From an uncultured Clostridium sp. (GTDB lineage Bacteria; Bacillota; Clostridia; TANB77; CAG-508): a stretch of DNA of 58,092 bases. The stretch lies in assembly GCA_947651825.1 (NCBI GenBank), contig CANTAQ010000008.1:1-58092 (forward strand). Reading direction: 5' to 3'. Position numbers and translations under genes: made by a program. The notes beneath the pieces were generated by a model. It did not search any database and had not been told where the DNA came from. It worked only from the letters and a program-made list of their open reading frames with translations. This document shows, one piece after another, positions 17,554 through 26,257 of the stretch; the first letter of the stretch is position 1, and each line of letters begins with the position of its first letter.

Positions 17554-18153
17554 TTATTTATATAATTTTATAACTTTATCCATGATTTCAAATGGTACTA
17601 AGTCAGTTACACTTTCGCCTCTTTTTACTTTATCTCTGATTTCGGTTGATGACAAATTTATTTTTTCTATGTTTTGAAGTTTAATAAATGATGTTTTATA
17701 TTTTCTTAAAAAATCATCTTCTTCTATGATTTGTTCTATATCGTCGTCTCCTCTCTCTAGTACTAACATTTTAAATTTTTTTAATAATTCATCTGCTTCG
17801 TGCCAAGTTTCTAATTCTTTTAAATTATCAGTTCCTAGTACAAAGTAAATCTCATACTCTTTATATTTCTCTTGTATTAATCTTAATGTTTCTATTGTAT
17901 ATAGTTGCCTTTGGCTTGTTATTTCTATATCAGACACTTCTATTCCTTCATTATTTTCACATATTTTTTGCAACATAAAAAACCTATCTTCGTTTGAAGC
18001 TAGTCCTTCTTTATTATATTTAACATTAACTGGCACAAATATTACTTTTTCAATATTGCTATTATTTTCTAAAACTTGTTTTGCCAAACTTATATGTGAA
18101 TTTGCTGGTGGATTAAAAGAGCCACCAAATACCGCAATTACATTCTTTCCCAT
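17554..18153 (-). CDS. nadD: Nicotinate-nucleotide adenylyltransferase, 199 aa
   Basis: Joins nicotinate mononucleotide and ATP to give deamido-NAD. The nucleotidyltransferase motif GGSFNPPANSH occurs at residues 9-19; a late SSTEIRDKVKRGESV block matches the conserved (I)SST.IR motif. The ATG at 18153 has TTGGAG six bases upstream; the longer frame starting at 18210 lacks this. An inverted-repeat element (18195-18352) sits in its upstream region. It is separated from groEL by the groEL terminator. Confidence 0.93.
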   Translation of the reverse strand: MGKNVIAVFGGSFNPPANSHISLAKQVLENNSNIEKVIFVPVNVKYNKEGLASNEDRFFMLQKICENNEGIEVSDIEITSQRQLYTIETLRLIQEKYKEYEIYFVLGTDNLKELETWHEADELLKKFKMLVLERGDDDIEQIIEEDDFLRKYKTSFIKLQNIEKINLSSTEIRDKVKRGESVTDLVPFEIMDKVIKLYK

Positions 18154-18194
18154 AGTGTCTCCAATCGATTTTTTATATTTATATAAATCATTAC

Positions 18195-18352
18195 CCATAA
18201 AATTTTGCAAGTGAGGGGTTCGCCGAAATGGAGTTAGAAGTTCTTAATAGATTTTATGGAAATAGTTCAATTTCACATTGAAAGGGTGCCATAAAAGATA
18301 ATTAGAACTTCTGCGAACAGGGAGAAGACAACTGAGCTAAAAAATTTTATGG
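18195..18352. repeat. 158-bp nested inverted-repeat element
   Basis: Terminal repeats CCATAAAATTTT (18195-18206) and AAAATTTTATGG (18341-18352) enclose further paired blocks in order: GTTCGC with GCGAAC, AGAAGTTCT with AGAACTTCT, ATTTTATGG with CCATAAAAGAT, and a central TTCAAT/ATTGAA hairpin. The whole can fold as one long interrupted stem. It lies 42 bases upstream of nadD. It could be a structured leader, a small RNA or a MITE-like insertion. Confidence 0.55.
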
Positions 18353-18382
18353 TGAATTGTTTAATTGTATTATATAAAATTA

Positions 18383-18402
18383 GGCGGACAGAGTCGTCCG
18401 CC
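18383..18402 (-). terminator. Terminator of groESL
   Basis: GGCGGAC-gactct-GTCCGCC followed by TAATTTTATAT on the minus strand, 27 bases after the groEL stop. Confidence 0.8.
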
Positions 18403-18428
18403 CCTTACTATCCTCTATTAATAATCGT

Positions 18429-20368
<1,940 letters not shown>

Positions 20369-20395
20369 TTTTACTCCCCCTCTTAAAAATTTTTA

Positions 20396-20452
20396 TTAGC
20401 AGTCAATTCGTTTGACTGCTAATAATTTATACCTTTTTTTAGCAATTGTCAA
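20396..20452 (-). promoter_or_regulatory. groESL promoter with CIRCE operator
   Basis: CIRCE inverted repeat TTAGCAGTC-N9-GACTGCTAA (20396-20422), one compensated change per arm from the consensus TTAGCACTC-N9-GAGTGCTAA. On the minus strand TTGACA (complement of 20447-20452), 17 bases, TAAATT (20424-20429) stands just upstream. The operator lies at the transcription start, as expected for HrcA repression. Confidence 0.92.
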
Positions 20453-20467
20453 TAGTTTTTGCTAAAA

Positions 20468-20857
20468 TTATTTTCTATTTACTCCAATTATTCCACCAAG
20501 TCCTCCTATTATAATGCTTGTAGCTATCATTATTATTGAATAATTATTAAGCGAAAAATTTTTTGAAATAGCACTTGATAATAAATATAACATAATAATA
20601 TAAATCGCACCTACTAAAATTCCATTTAATATTCCATTTTTCTTTATACTGCTTGTTGTAATCTGACTTCCTATCAAAATACTTATTCCTGTTATTATAA
20701 TTAATACTGTAGGTATTACACTTTCATTTACATTTGTATATGTAAGAAATGCTGCTAATATTATTAACATTAATACTGAAGCTAGTATTGCTAATAAACT
20801 ACCTTTCAATACTTTTAATATAGTATTTTGGCTATTATTTTCGTTAACTTTAACCAT
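20468..20857 (-). CDS. TIGR04086-type membrane protein, 129 aa
   Basis: Four hydrophobic helices at about residues 18-40, 46-63, 75-96 and 105-125. The pattern and length fit the TIGR04086 family (YrzE-like), widespread in spore-forming Firmicutes with unknown function. The ATG follows AGGAGGAAAAGGGAA. It reads alone towards groES. Confidence 0.7.
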   Translation of the reverse strand: MVKVNENNSQNTILKVLKGSLLAILASVLMLIILAAFLTYTNVNESVIPTVLIIITGISILIGSQITTSSIKKNGILNGILVGAIYIIMLYLLSSAISKNFSLNNYSIIMIATSIIIGGLGGIIGVNRK

Positions 20858-20950
20858 TTCCCTTTTCCTCCTATATAACTTATCTATTTCAATATTTAAG
20901 TTATTTGATTATATTCATTAAAAAATTTTATATTACTTTTTACTAAATTA

Positions 20951-20979
20951 TAGACAAATTTTTCTTTTTTGTGTATTAT
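20951..20979 (+). promoter_or_regulatory. Promoter of the secreted Asn/Ser/Thr-rich protein
   Basis: TAGACA (20951-20956), 17-base spacer, TATTAT (20974-20979), 24 bases before the start codon and its AGGAGG. Confidence 0.55.
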
Positions 20980-21003
20980 ATAAATAATCAATAGGAGGTA
21001 AAA

Positions 21004-21357
21004 ATGAGTAACATTAAAAAAATTTTTTTGTTTTTATTTATAATTTTTTGTTTTTTAATACAGTCAGCTTTTGCTGTTGATATAAATGTACGTCCTAATA
21101 ATACCATATCTAATTCTGAAGTGACTAATAATTCTAATCAAAATAATAGGACAAACAACTCTAATACAAATATCATTTATAGTAACGAAACTGCTACAAA
21201 TAATACATCTTCTGCACCTGCAGTATCAACATCAACTACAAGTTCTCGTTCTCAAAATAATAAATTAACAATTTCTGATATTATTGATATTATTGTAGCA
21301 TCTATTGGTATTGTTAACTTACTACTTGGTATAGCTATTTTAATTCGTTTTAAATAA
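21004..21357 (+). CDS. Exported protein with C-terminal membrane anchor, 117 aa
   Basis: A signal peptide ends near AFA (residue 24). Residues 25-85 are a low-complexity Asn/Ser/Thr-rich stretch, probably extracellular and flexible. A hydrophobic helix (about 92-114, IVASIGIVNLLLGIAILI) ends the protein with RFK. The ATG follows AGGAGGTAAAA. The layout of short linker plus sortase-free membrane tail suggests a small cell-surface display protein. No family recognised. Confidence 0.65.
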   Translation: MSNIKKIFLFLFIIFCFLIQSAFAVDINVRPNNTISNSEVTNNSNQNNRTNNSNTNIIYSNETATNNTSSAPAVSTSTTSSRSQNNKLTISDIIDIIVASIGIVNLLLGIAILIRFK

Positions 21358-21370
21358 ATTCTTTTTTGAG

Positions 21371-21402
21371 AAAATGTCTTTTTTTGTATAAAAAGGCATT
21401 TT
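21371..21402 (+). terminator. Terminator
   Basis: AAAATGTCTTTTT pairs with AAAAAGGCATTTT (one G-U pair) and is followed by a run of T, 14 bases after the preceding stop. Confidence 0.85.
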
Positions 21403-21470
21403 TTTTATGCATATTTTTTTCTCAAAATTTAATAATATTATTGAATTCGAAAAAATAGGAGGTAAATTTT

Positions 21471-21965
21471 ATGCAAAAGAAAGCTTTAATAATATTATCT
21501 GCATTTTTTGTAGGTTTATTACTTCTTTCAGGAATTACTTATGCTAATACAGAAACAAACATGGGTAATGATATAAAAAATGGTATCAATAATGCTGGTA
21601 CTACAATAGTTGATGGCGCTGAGCGTCTTGGTAATGATATACAAAAAGGTGTTAATGATGTAGGTTCAGATATTGTTGATGGTGCTAGAAATCTTGGAGA
21701 TGATGTTAGAGGTGGAATAGGTAATGTTGAAAATGGTATAGAAGGTGCTTTAAGAATGAATGATACTGCAGATAACAGAATTGCTAGTAATTATACTGCA
21801 ACAAGAACTGTTGATGATGGTGCTTCTATGGGGTTAGCTAATACTGCAACTACAACATGGGTTTGGATAATAATGGCAATTGCTGCTGTAGTTATTGTTG
21901 CTCTTATTTGGTATTATGCTGCTACAATTAATAATGGCGCTGACAGACATGATGATGATGAATAA
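21471..21965 (+). CDS. Exported protein with 22-residue amphipathic repeats, 164 aa
   Basis: A signal peptide ends near TYA (residue 25). Residues 33-98 hold three near-identical repeats of about 22 residues: NDIKNGINNAG/TTIVDGAERLG, then NDIQKGVNDVG/SDIVDGARNLG, then DDVRGGIGNVE/NGIEGALRM. Each forms two 11-residue amphipathic turns. A membrane helix follows at about 128-151 (WVWIIMAIAAVVIVALIWYYA) and an acidic His-Asp tail. The 11-mer pattern recalls apolipoprotein/LEA-like helices that lie on membranes. The ATG follows AGGAGGTAAATTTT. Function unknown. Confidence 0.7.
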   Translation: MQKKALIILSAFFVGLLLLSGITYANTETNMGNDIKNGINNAGTTIVDGAERLGNDIQKGVNDVGSDIVDGARNLGDDVRGGIGNVENGIEGALRMNDTADNRIASNYTATRTVDDGASMGLANTATTTWVWIIMAIAAVVIVALIWYYAATINNGADRHDDDE

Positions 21966-22029
21966 TATTCACTTTTTTAAATAAATATGGTATACTAGTA
22001 CCATATTTATTTAGAAGGAGTACATAAGT

Positions 22030-22474
22030 ATGTCTAAGTTAATTGCCAAAAACCCTACTGCTAGACATAATTATACAATTGTAGATACTTTAGAGACTGG
22101 AATTGTATTGTCTGGTACAGAAATTAAATCCATAAAGAAACGGAAAAGTTAATTTAAAAGACAGTTACGCTGGAATTAAAAATGGCGAGCTGTATATTTA
22201 TAATATGCATATTAGTCCATATGAATTTGGAAATATCTATAATAAAGATCCTTTACGTGATAGAAAGTTACTTGCTAATAAACATGAAATTAATCGTTTA
22301 GTTGGACAAATAAAACAAAAAGGATATTCATTAATTCCTATGAGTTTATATTTCAAAGGAAACTTTGTAAAAATAGAATTAGGAATTGGTAAGGGAAAAA
22401 AATTATATGATAAACGTCAAGACATTGCTAAACGTGATGCAGAAATGCGTATGAGAAAGCAAATGGCACAATAA
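22030..22474 (+). CDS. smpB: SsrA-binding protein SmpB, 147 aa, +1 frameshift at CGG
   Basis: SmpB binds tmRNA and brings it to stalled ribosomes. The ATG at 22030 follows AAGGAG. In the zero frame, codon 38 is CGG and translation stops two codons later (TAA at 22150). Skipping the C gives [20 protein letters not shown], exactly the conserved SmpB core, and the rest is full length through [19 protein letters not shown]. The glycine after the shift is the conserved Gly-Lys of the family. A start at a later ATG (22205) would lack the N-terminal third. Either programmed +1 recoding or an inserted base; the pattern across five genes favours recoding. Confidence 0.93.
22141..22143 (+). other. CGG +1 recoding site in smpB
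   Basis: AAG AAA CGG AAA AGT TAA in the zero frame; AAG AAA (C) GGA AAA GTT AAT in the restored frame. Confidence 0.75.
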
Positions 22475-22478
22475 AAAC

Positions 22479-22507
22479 AAATGCCACATTAAATTTATGT
22501 GGCATTT
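22479..22507. terminator. Bidirectional terminator between smpB and fba
   Basis: AAATGCCACAT pairs with ATGTGGCATTT. It lies between convergent genes. Confidence 0.85.
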
Positions 22508-22527
22508 ATTATGTGAATTATATTGTT

Positions 22528-23457
22528 TTACGCCTTATTACTTGAACAGAACACATTTTTTATTTTATATTGTACTGTTTCTTTTATTTTGTCTCTTGCT
22601 GGTCCTAAGTATTTTCTTGGATCAAATTCTGATGGTTTTTCTGCAAATACTTTTCTTACAGTTGCTGTCATTGCTAGTCTTAAGTCTGTATCAACATTTA
22701 CTTTTGATACTCCTAGTCTTCCTGCTTCTTGTAATATCTCATTTGGAACACCTTTTGCTCCTGGAATATCTCCTCCAAATTTATTACACGTTTCTACTAA
22801 TTCTGGAATTACTGAAGATGCTCCATGTAATACTATTGGTGTATTTGGTATTTTTTCTTTTATTTTCTCTAATATATCAAATCTAAGTTTCGCTTCACCT
22901 TTGAATTTATATGCTCCATGACTTGTTCCTATTGCTATTGCTAAAGAATCACAGCCTGTTCTTTCTACAAATTCTTTTGCTTGATCAGGATCTGTATACA
23001 TAGCATCAGCTTCTGAAACATTTACATCATCTTCTATTCCTGCTAATTTTCCAAGCTCTGCTTCAACTACAACTCCTTTTGAATGAGCATATTCTACTAC
23101 TTTTTTAGTTAATTCTACATTTTCTTCAAAATCATATTTTGAACCATCTATCATTACAGATGTAAAACCTGCGTCAACACACATTTTACATGTTTCAAAA
23201 TCTGGTCCATGATCCAAATGTAAAGCAATTGGAATATTAGTTTCCTCTGTTGCTGCCTCAACCATTTTAATTAAGTAATTGATTCTTGCATATTTTATTG
23301 CACTTGATGAAACTTGTAAGATTACTGGTGAATTTTCTTCGCTTGCTGCATCTACAATTCCTTGAATAAACTCCATATTATTTACATTAAAAGCTCCTAT
23401 TGCAAAGCCTTCCTTCATTGATTTTTCAAACATATTTTTAGTTGTTACTAGTGGCAT
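22528..23457 (-). CDS. fba: Class II fructose-bisphosphate aldolase, 309 aa
   Basis: Zinc-dependent cleavage of fructose 1,6-bisphosphate to triose phosphates in glycolysis. The zinc/substrate motifs LHLDHG (about residue 80), VEAELGKLAG (about 131), GTSHGAYKF (about 178) and HGASSV (about 210) are intact. The length is normal and the C terminus ends in an NVF..SNKA extension. The ATG follows AAAGGAGGTAGATTT. Confidence 0.97.
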   Translation of the reverse strand: MPLVTTKNMFEKSMKEGFAIGAFNVNNMEFIQGIVDAASEENSPVILQVSSSAIKYARINYLIKMVEAATEETNIPIALHLDHGPDFETCKMCVDAGFTSVMIDGSKYDFEENVELTKKVVEYAHSKGVVVEAELGKLAGIEDDVNVSEADAMYTDPDQAKEFVERTGCDSLAIAIGTSHGAYKFKGEAKLRFDILEKIKEKIPNTPIVLHGASSVIPELVETCNKFGGDIPGAKGVPNEILQEAGRLGVSKVNVDTDLRLAMTATVRKVFAEKPSEFDPRKYLGPARDKIKETVQYKIKNVFCSSNKA

Positions 23458-23531
23458 AAATCTACCTCCTTTATTTTTATGTATCTATTCTATTTCTAAA
23501 AAATGCATTTGTCAAGTTTACTTGTATCTTA

Positions 23532-23570
23532 AAAAAATCACTTGCCATTGTTTCAGGCAAATGATTTTTT
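23532..23570 (-). terminator. Terminator of the DUF1540 gene
   Basis: An AAAAAATCA-c-TTGCC arm pairs with GGCAA-a-TGATTTTTT around an 8- to 9-base loop, directly after the stop at 23574. Confidence 0.8.
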
Positions 23571-23573
23571 AAG

Positions 23574-23741
23574 TTATTTTACTTGTTCATAACTTCCGCA
23601 CATTGATTCATCTTCAGGATTTCCATTATGACAGTTTTTGCAAGGTTCCACTACTATATTTTGTAATTGACATATATGATTCTGTGGATTATTATATGCA
23701 CAACTATTTACTGTACAATTTATTGTTTGATTTTTATCCAT
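23574..23741 (-). CDS. DUF1540 Cys-rich small protein, 55 aa
   Basis: Cysteine pattern INCTVNSCAYNN...HICQL..IVVEPCKNCHN...MCGSYE matches the DUF1540 family, small metal-binding-like proteins common in spore formers. The ATG at 23741 is preferred because AAGGAGG precedes it; a longer frame starts at 23774. Function unknown; possibly metal storage or a spore-associated protein. Confidence 0.78.
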   Translation of the reverse strand: MDKNQTINCTVNSCAYNNPQNHICQLQNIVVEPCKNCHNGNPEDESMCGSYEQVK

Positions 23742-23892
23742 AATAAATTCCTCCTTACAGTTTATTATGTGCATTTTTTAAAAAAATATTTTTACAAATT
23801 TTTGAAAATCGTTTTATAATCCACTATACATAAATTTAACAAATGACAATATTATCCATTCTATCAAATAGAAAATATTGTCATTTATATAG

Positions 23893-24915
23893 CTAATATG
23901 AATTTGTTTTTTCCTTATATTGATTTAGTTTTTCTTCATACACTTTGTCTCCTCTATAATTTGTTAAATTATAATTTTGAGATAATCTCTCTGCAAAATA
24001 TTTTGAAAGTTTTGTTGCTCCTTGTAGGTTTAAATGTAATCCTCCATCATAAGTATCAGATGAATAGTCTAATCCTATATTTTCCGCTTCTTCTACTAAA
24101 TTATAATAATCTATATTATGTCTTTTGGAATACTCTTTCATCTGGGCATCATACTCATCATACCAATATGGATATACACTTGGTGCTTTTATTAACACTA
24201 ATTTTATATTATTTTCTTTGCATAGTTCTGTTATTTTATCTAAATATTCATAACATTCTTTGCTAAACTCATAACTAGCTAATTTTCTTTTTGCTGGTAA
24301 GTTTGTAACACCTTTTACACTTTTATTTATCAAAAATCCATTATATGTGACTTGGTTATCTTTAAATAAATATTCAAAATCTTCTGAAGTTAATTCATTA
24401 TATCTTGAATGATATCTTAGTATTGGAAACACATATGAAATAAAAGTTTCTTCTTCTGTCATTGATTCTTTTATTATTTCTATTTTTTCTTTTGACCATT
24501 TCATATTGTCTATTGTTAGTCTGTTATATGCTTCACTGACCTTATCACTATTCTTATCATATCTCATTGAGTTTACATTTAAAACTACAATTTTTGGAAT
24601 TTCATATTTTAATGTTTCTTTCAAAATACAATATGACTGCCATATCATTTGTTGTGATGAACCTCTTATATATGATTTTATTCCTTCTTTTTCGTACATT
24701 ACCATTGGTGAAAAATTTGCATATACTTCACAATCTCCTATGAATATTACTTCGTGGTCTTTTGGCTCTTTGTAATATTCTGCTATCATACTTCCTTCTA
24801 TTAGTGTTGTTGCATATTTAGGCTGGAATAACATATTTAAAAAAATGAATATCATTATGAATATTAGAAATATTACTATTGTCTTTAATATGTTTTTCAT
24901 TACTTTTCCTTTCAT
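23893..24915 (-). CDS. SGNH/DltD-like membrane-anchored protein, 340 aa
   Basis: N-terminal anchor helix (about 8-28) and an extracellular SGNH-hydrolase-like domain. Block I reads IFIGDCEVYANFSP, with cysteine where the catalytic serine of GDS usually stands; block V DGGLHLNLQGATKLS keeps the Asp and His. Partners of MBOAT proteins in this class move acyl groups onto envelope polymers, so a transfer role is inferred. The ATG at 24915 overlaps the MBOAT stop (TAATG); the ATG at 24900, behind AAAGGAAAAG, is an alternative. It is co-transcribed with the MBOAT and transglutaminase-like genes. Confidence 0.75.
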   Translation of the reverse strand: MKGKVMKNILKTIVIFLIFIMIFIFLNMLFQPKYATTLIEGSMIAEYYKEPKDHEVIFIGDCEVYANFSPMVMYEKEGIKSYIRGSSQQMIWQSYCILKETLKYEIPKIVVLNVNSMRYDKNSDKVSEAYNRLTIDNMKWSKEKIEIIKESMTEEETFISYVFPILRYHSRYNELTSEDFEYLFKDNQVTYNGFLINKSVKGVTNLPAKRKLASYEFSKECYEYLDKITELCKENNIKLVLIKAPSVYPYWYDEYDAQMKEYSKRHNIDYYNLVEEAENIGLDYSSDTYDGGLHLNLQGATKLSKYFAERLSQNYNLTNYRGDKVYEEKLNQYKEKTNSY

Positions 24916-26246
24916 TAAAACCTGCTATAAATAAATTCATTTACATTAAATCCAATTCCGTATATTCCAAATGTCAAAACAATTAATCCTAAAGTACATA
25001 TTATAGCTAGTTTTGTGGGATTTGATATTTTTTTAGTTCTCTGCAATATTTTATTCTTATTTCCATCATAAATAAATAATATTATTGTAGATGCAAATAA
25101 CACTATCCAGTCAGCAATGGTCAATCCTAAATTCAAAGTATTACTCCAAACTTCTGTAATGTTGAAATTTGTAAAGATTGATGCCATCATTTTTATTGCT
25201 TCTGCATTGCCATTCCATATGAAAAATGACCATAGAAATGATACAATAATAAAATTCACAAATCTGTTAAACCACTTTGATTTTGTATTATACTTATCTC
25301 CCATAAGTACAAATATTCCGTGTAAAATCCCCCATAAAATATAGTTTGCTCCATGCCATAATCCTGATACTGCAAATGTTATTAATACATTAATAGCTTT
25401 TCGTATTTTGCTACATCTGCTTCCTCCAAGTGGAATATATATGTAATCTCTAAGCCAAGAGTTTAAAGAAATGTGCCATCTCCTCCAGAATTCTTTTATG
25501 TTTTGTGAATAATATGGTGCATCAAAGTTTTCTATTAAATCAATTCCCAGCATTTTAGATATTCCAAGTACTATATCTATTCCTCCACTAAAATCACTGT
25601 ATAATTCTATTGAATATAGCAACATTGCAAGTAGTGAATATGTGCCACTATATCCGTTATTTGTAATGGTTTCTATTACTATTGCTATTCTTCCTGCTAT
25701 AATTAATTTTTTAGATAATCCCCATAGTATTCGTATTCCACCATTATATAGATTACTTACTGTTATTTTTCCATTTGTTATTATCTGCTTTTTCATTTCG
25801 TCATATCTTGATATTGGTCCTATAAATAGATGTGGTATATACATTATATATAGTGCATAATTAAATAGACTTTTTTCATATTCATATTTACCTTTATAAA
25901 CATCTACTAAATATGATATTACTTGCAAAGTATAATACGATACTCCTAGTGGTGCTAAAATATTTAAACTTGTATATGGCAAAAACTTCACTCCTACTAG
26001 GATTATTGTATTTATAATTATTGTTCCAACTAGTACTATTTTCCTATTTTTGTCGTCTTGTTTTAGATTTCTTGCAGCAACAAAAGTTGTTAATAAGCTA
26101 AAACATATATATATGAAATTTGATAATCCATAACTTACATATATTATTACACTTAGTATTAATAATAAGAATCTGACCCACCTCACAAGCAAATCCTGTG
26201 AGTGAGGCGCCCCAGAATCTTGTTGTTTACACAATAAAAAATTCAA
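24915..26246 (-). CDS. MBOAT (AlgI/DltB-like) O-acyltransferase, 443 aa, altered N terminus
   Basis: Polytopic membrane acyltransferase. The family signature is seen in SYYTLQVISYLVDVYKGK (about 105-122), PHLFIGPISRYDEM, NIKEFWRRWHISLNSWLRDYIYIPLGG (split here; about 238-264) and SGLWHGANY with the catalytic His near 300. A TTG start follows GGAGG by 7 bases. The first 25 residues are abnormal: they are encoded by a GC-rich 46-bp insertion (26168-26220), and the usual first helix is missing. An acyl group is probably passed to the SGNH protein next door. Confidence 0.85.
   Translation of the reverse strand: MNFLLCKQQDSGAPHSQDLLVRWVRFLLLILSVIIYVSYGLSNFIYICFSLLTTFVAARNLKQDDKNRKIVLVGTIIINTIILVGVKFLPYTSLNILAPLGVSYYTLQVISYLVDVYKGKYEYEKSLFNYALYIMYIPHLFIGPISRYDEMKKQIITNGKITVSNLYNGGIRILWGLSKKLIIAGRIAIVIETITNNGYSGTYSLLAMLLYSIELYSDFSGGIDIVLGISKMLGIDLIENFDAPYYSQNIKEFWRRWHISLNSWLRDYIYIPLGGSRCSKIRKAINVLITFAVSGLWHGANYILWGILHGIFVLMGDKYNTKSKWFNRFVNFIIVSFLWSFFIWNGNAEAIKMMASIFTNFNITEVWSNTLNLGLTIADWIVLFASTIILFIYDGNKNKILQRTKKISNPTKLAIICTLGLIVLTFGIYGIGFNVNEFIYSRF
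26168..26220. repeat. 39-bp GC-rich hairpin insertion with 7-bp direct repeats
   Basis: AGAATCT occurs at 26168-26174 and again at 26214-26220, flanking a 39-bp GC-rich hairpin (CCTCACA/TGTGAG core). The repeat looks like a target duplication. It lies in the N-terminal codons of the MBOAT gene. Removing one unit (46 bp) would change the frame. Confidence 0.5.
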
Positions 26247-26257
26247 AATTGTTCCTC

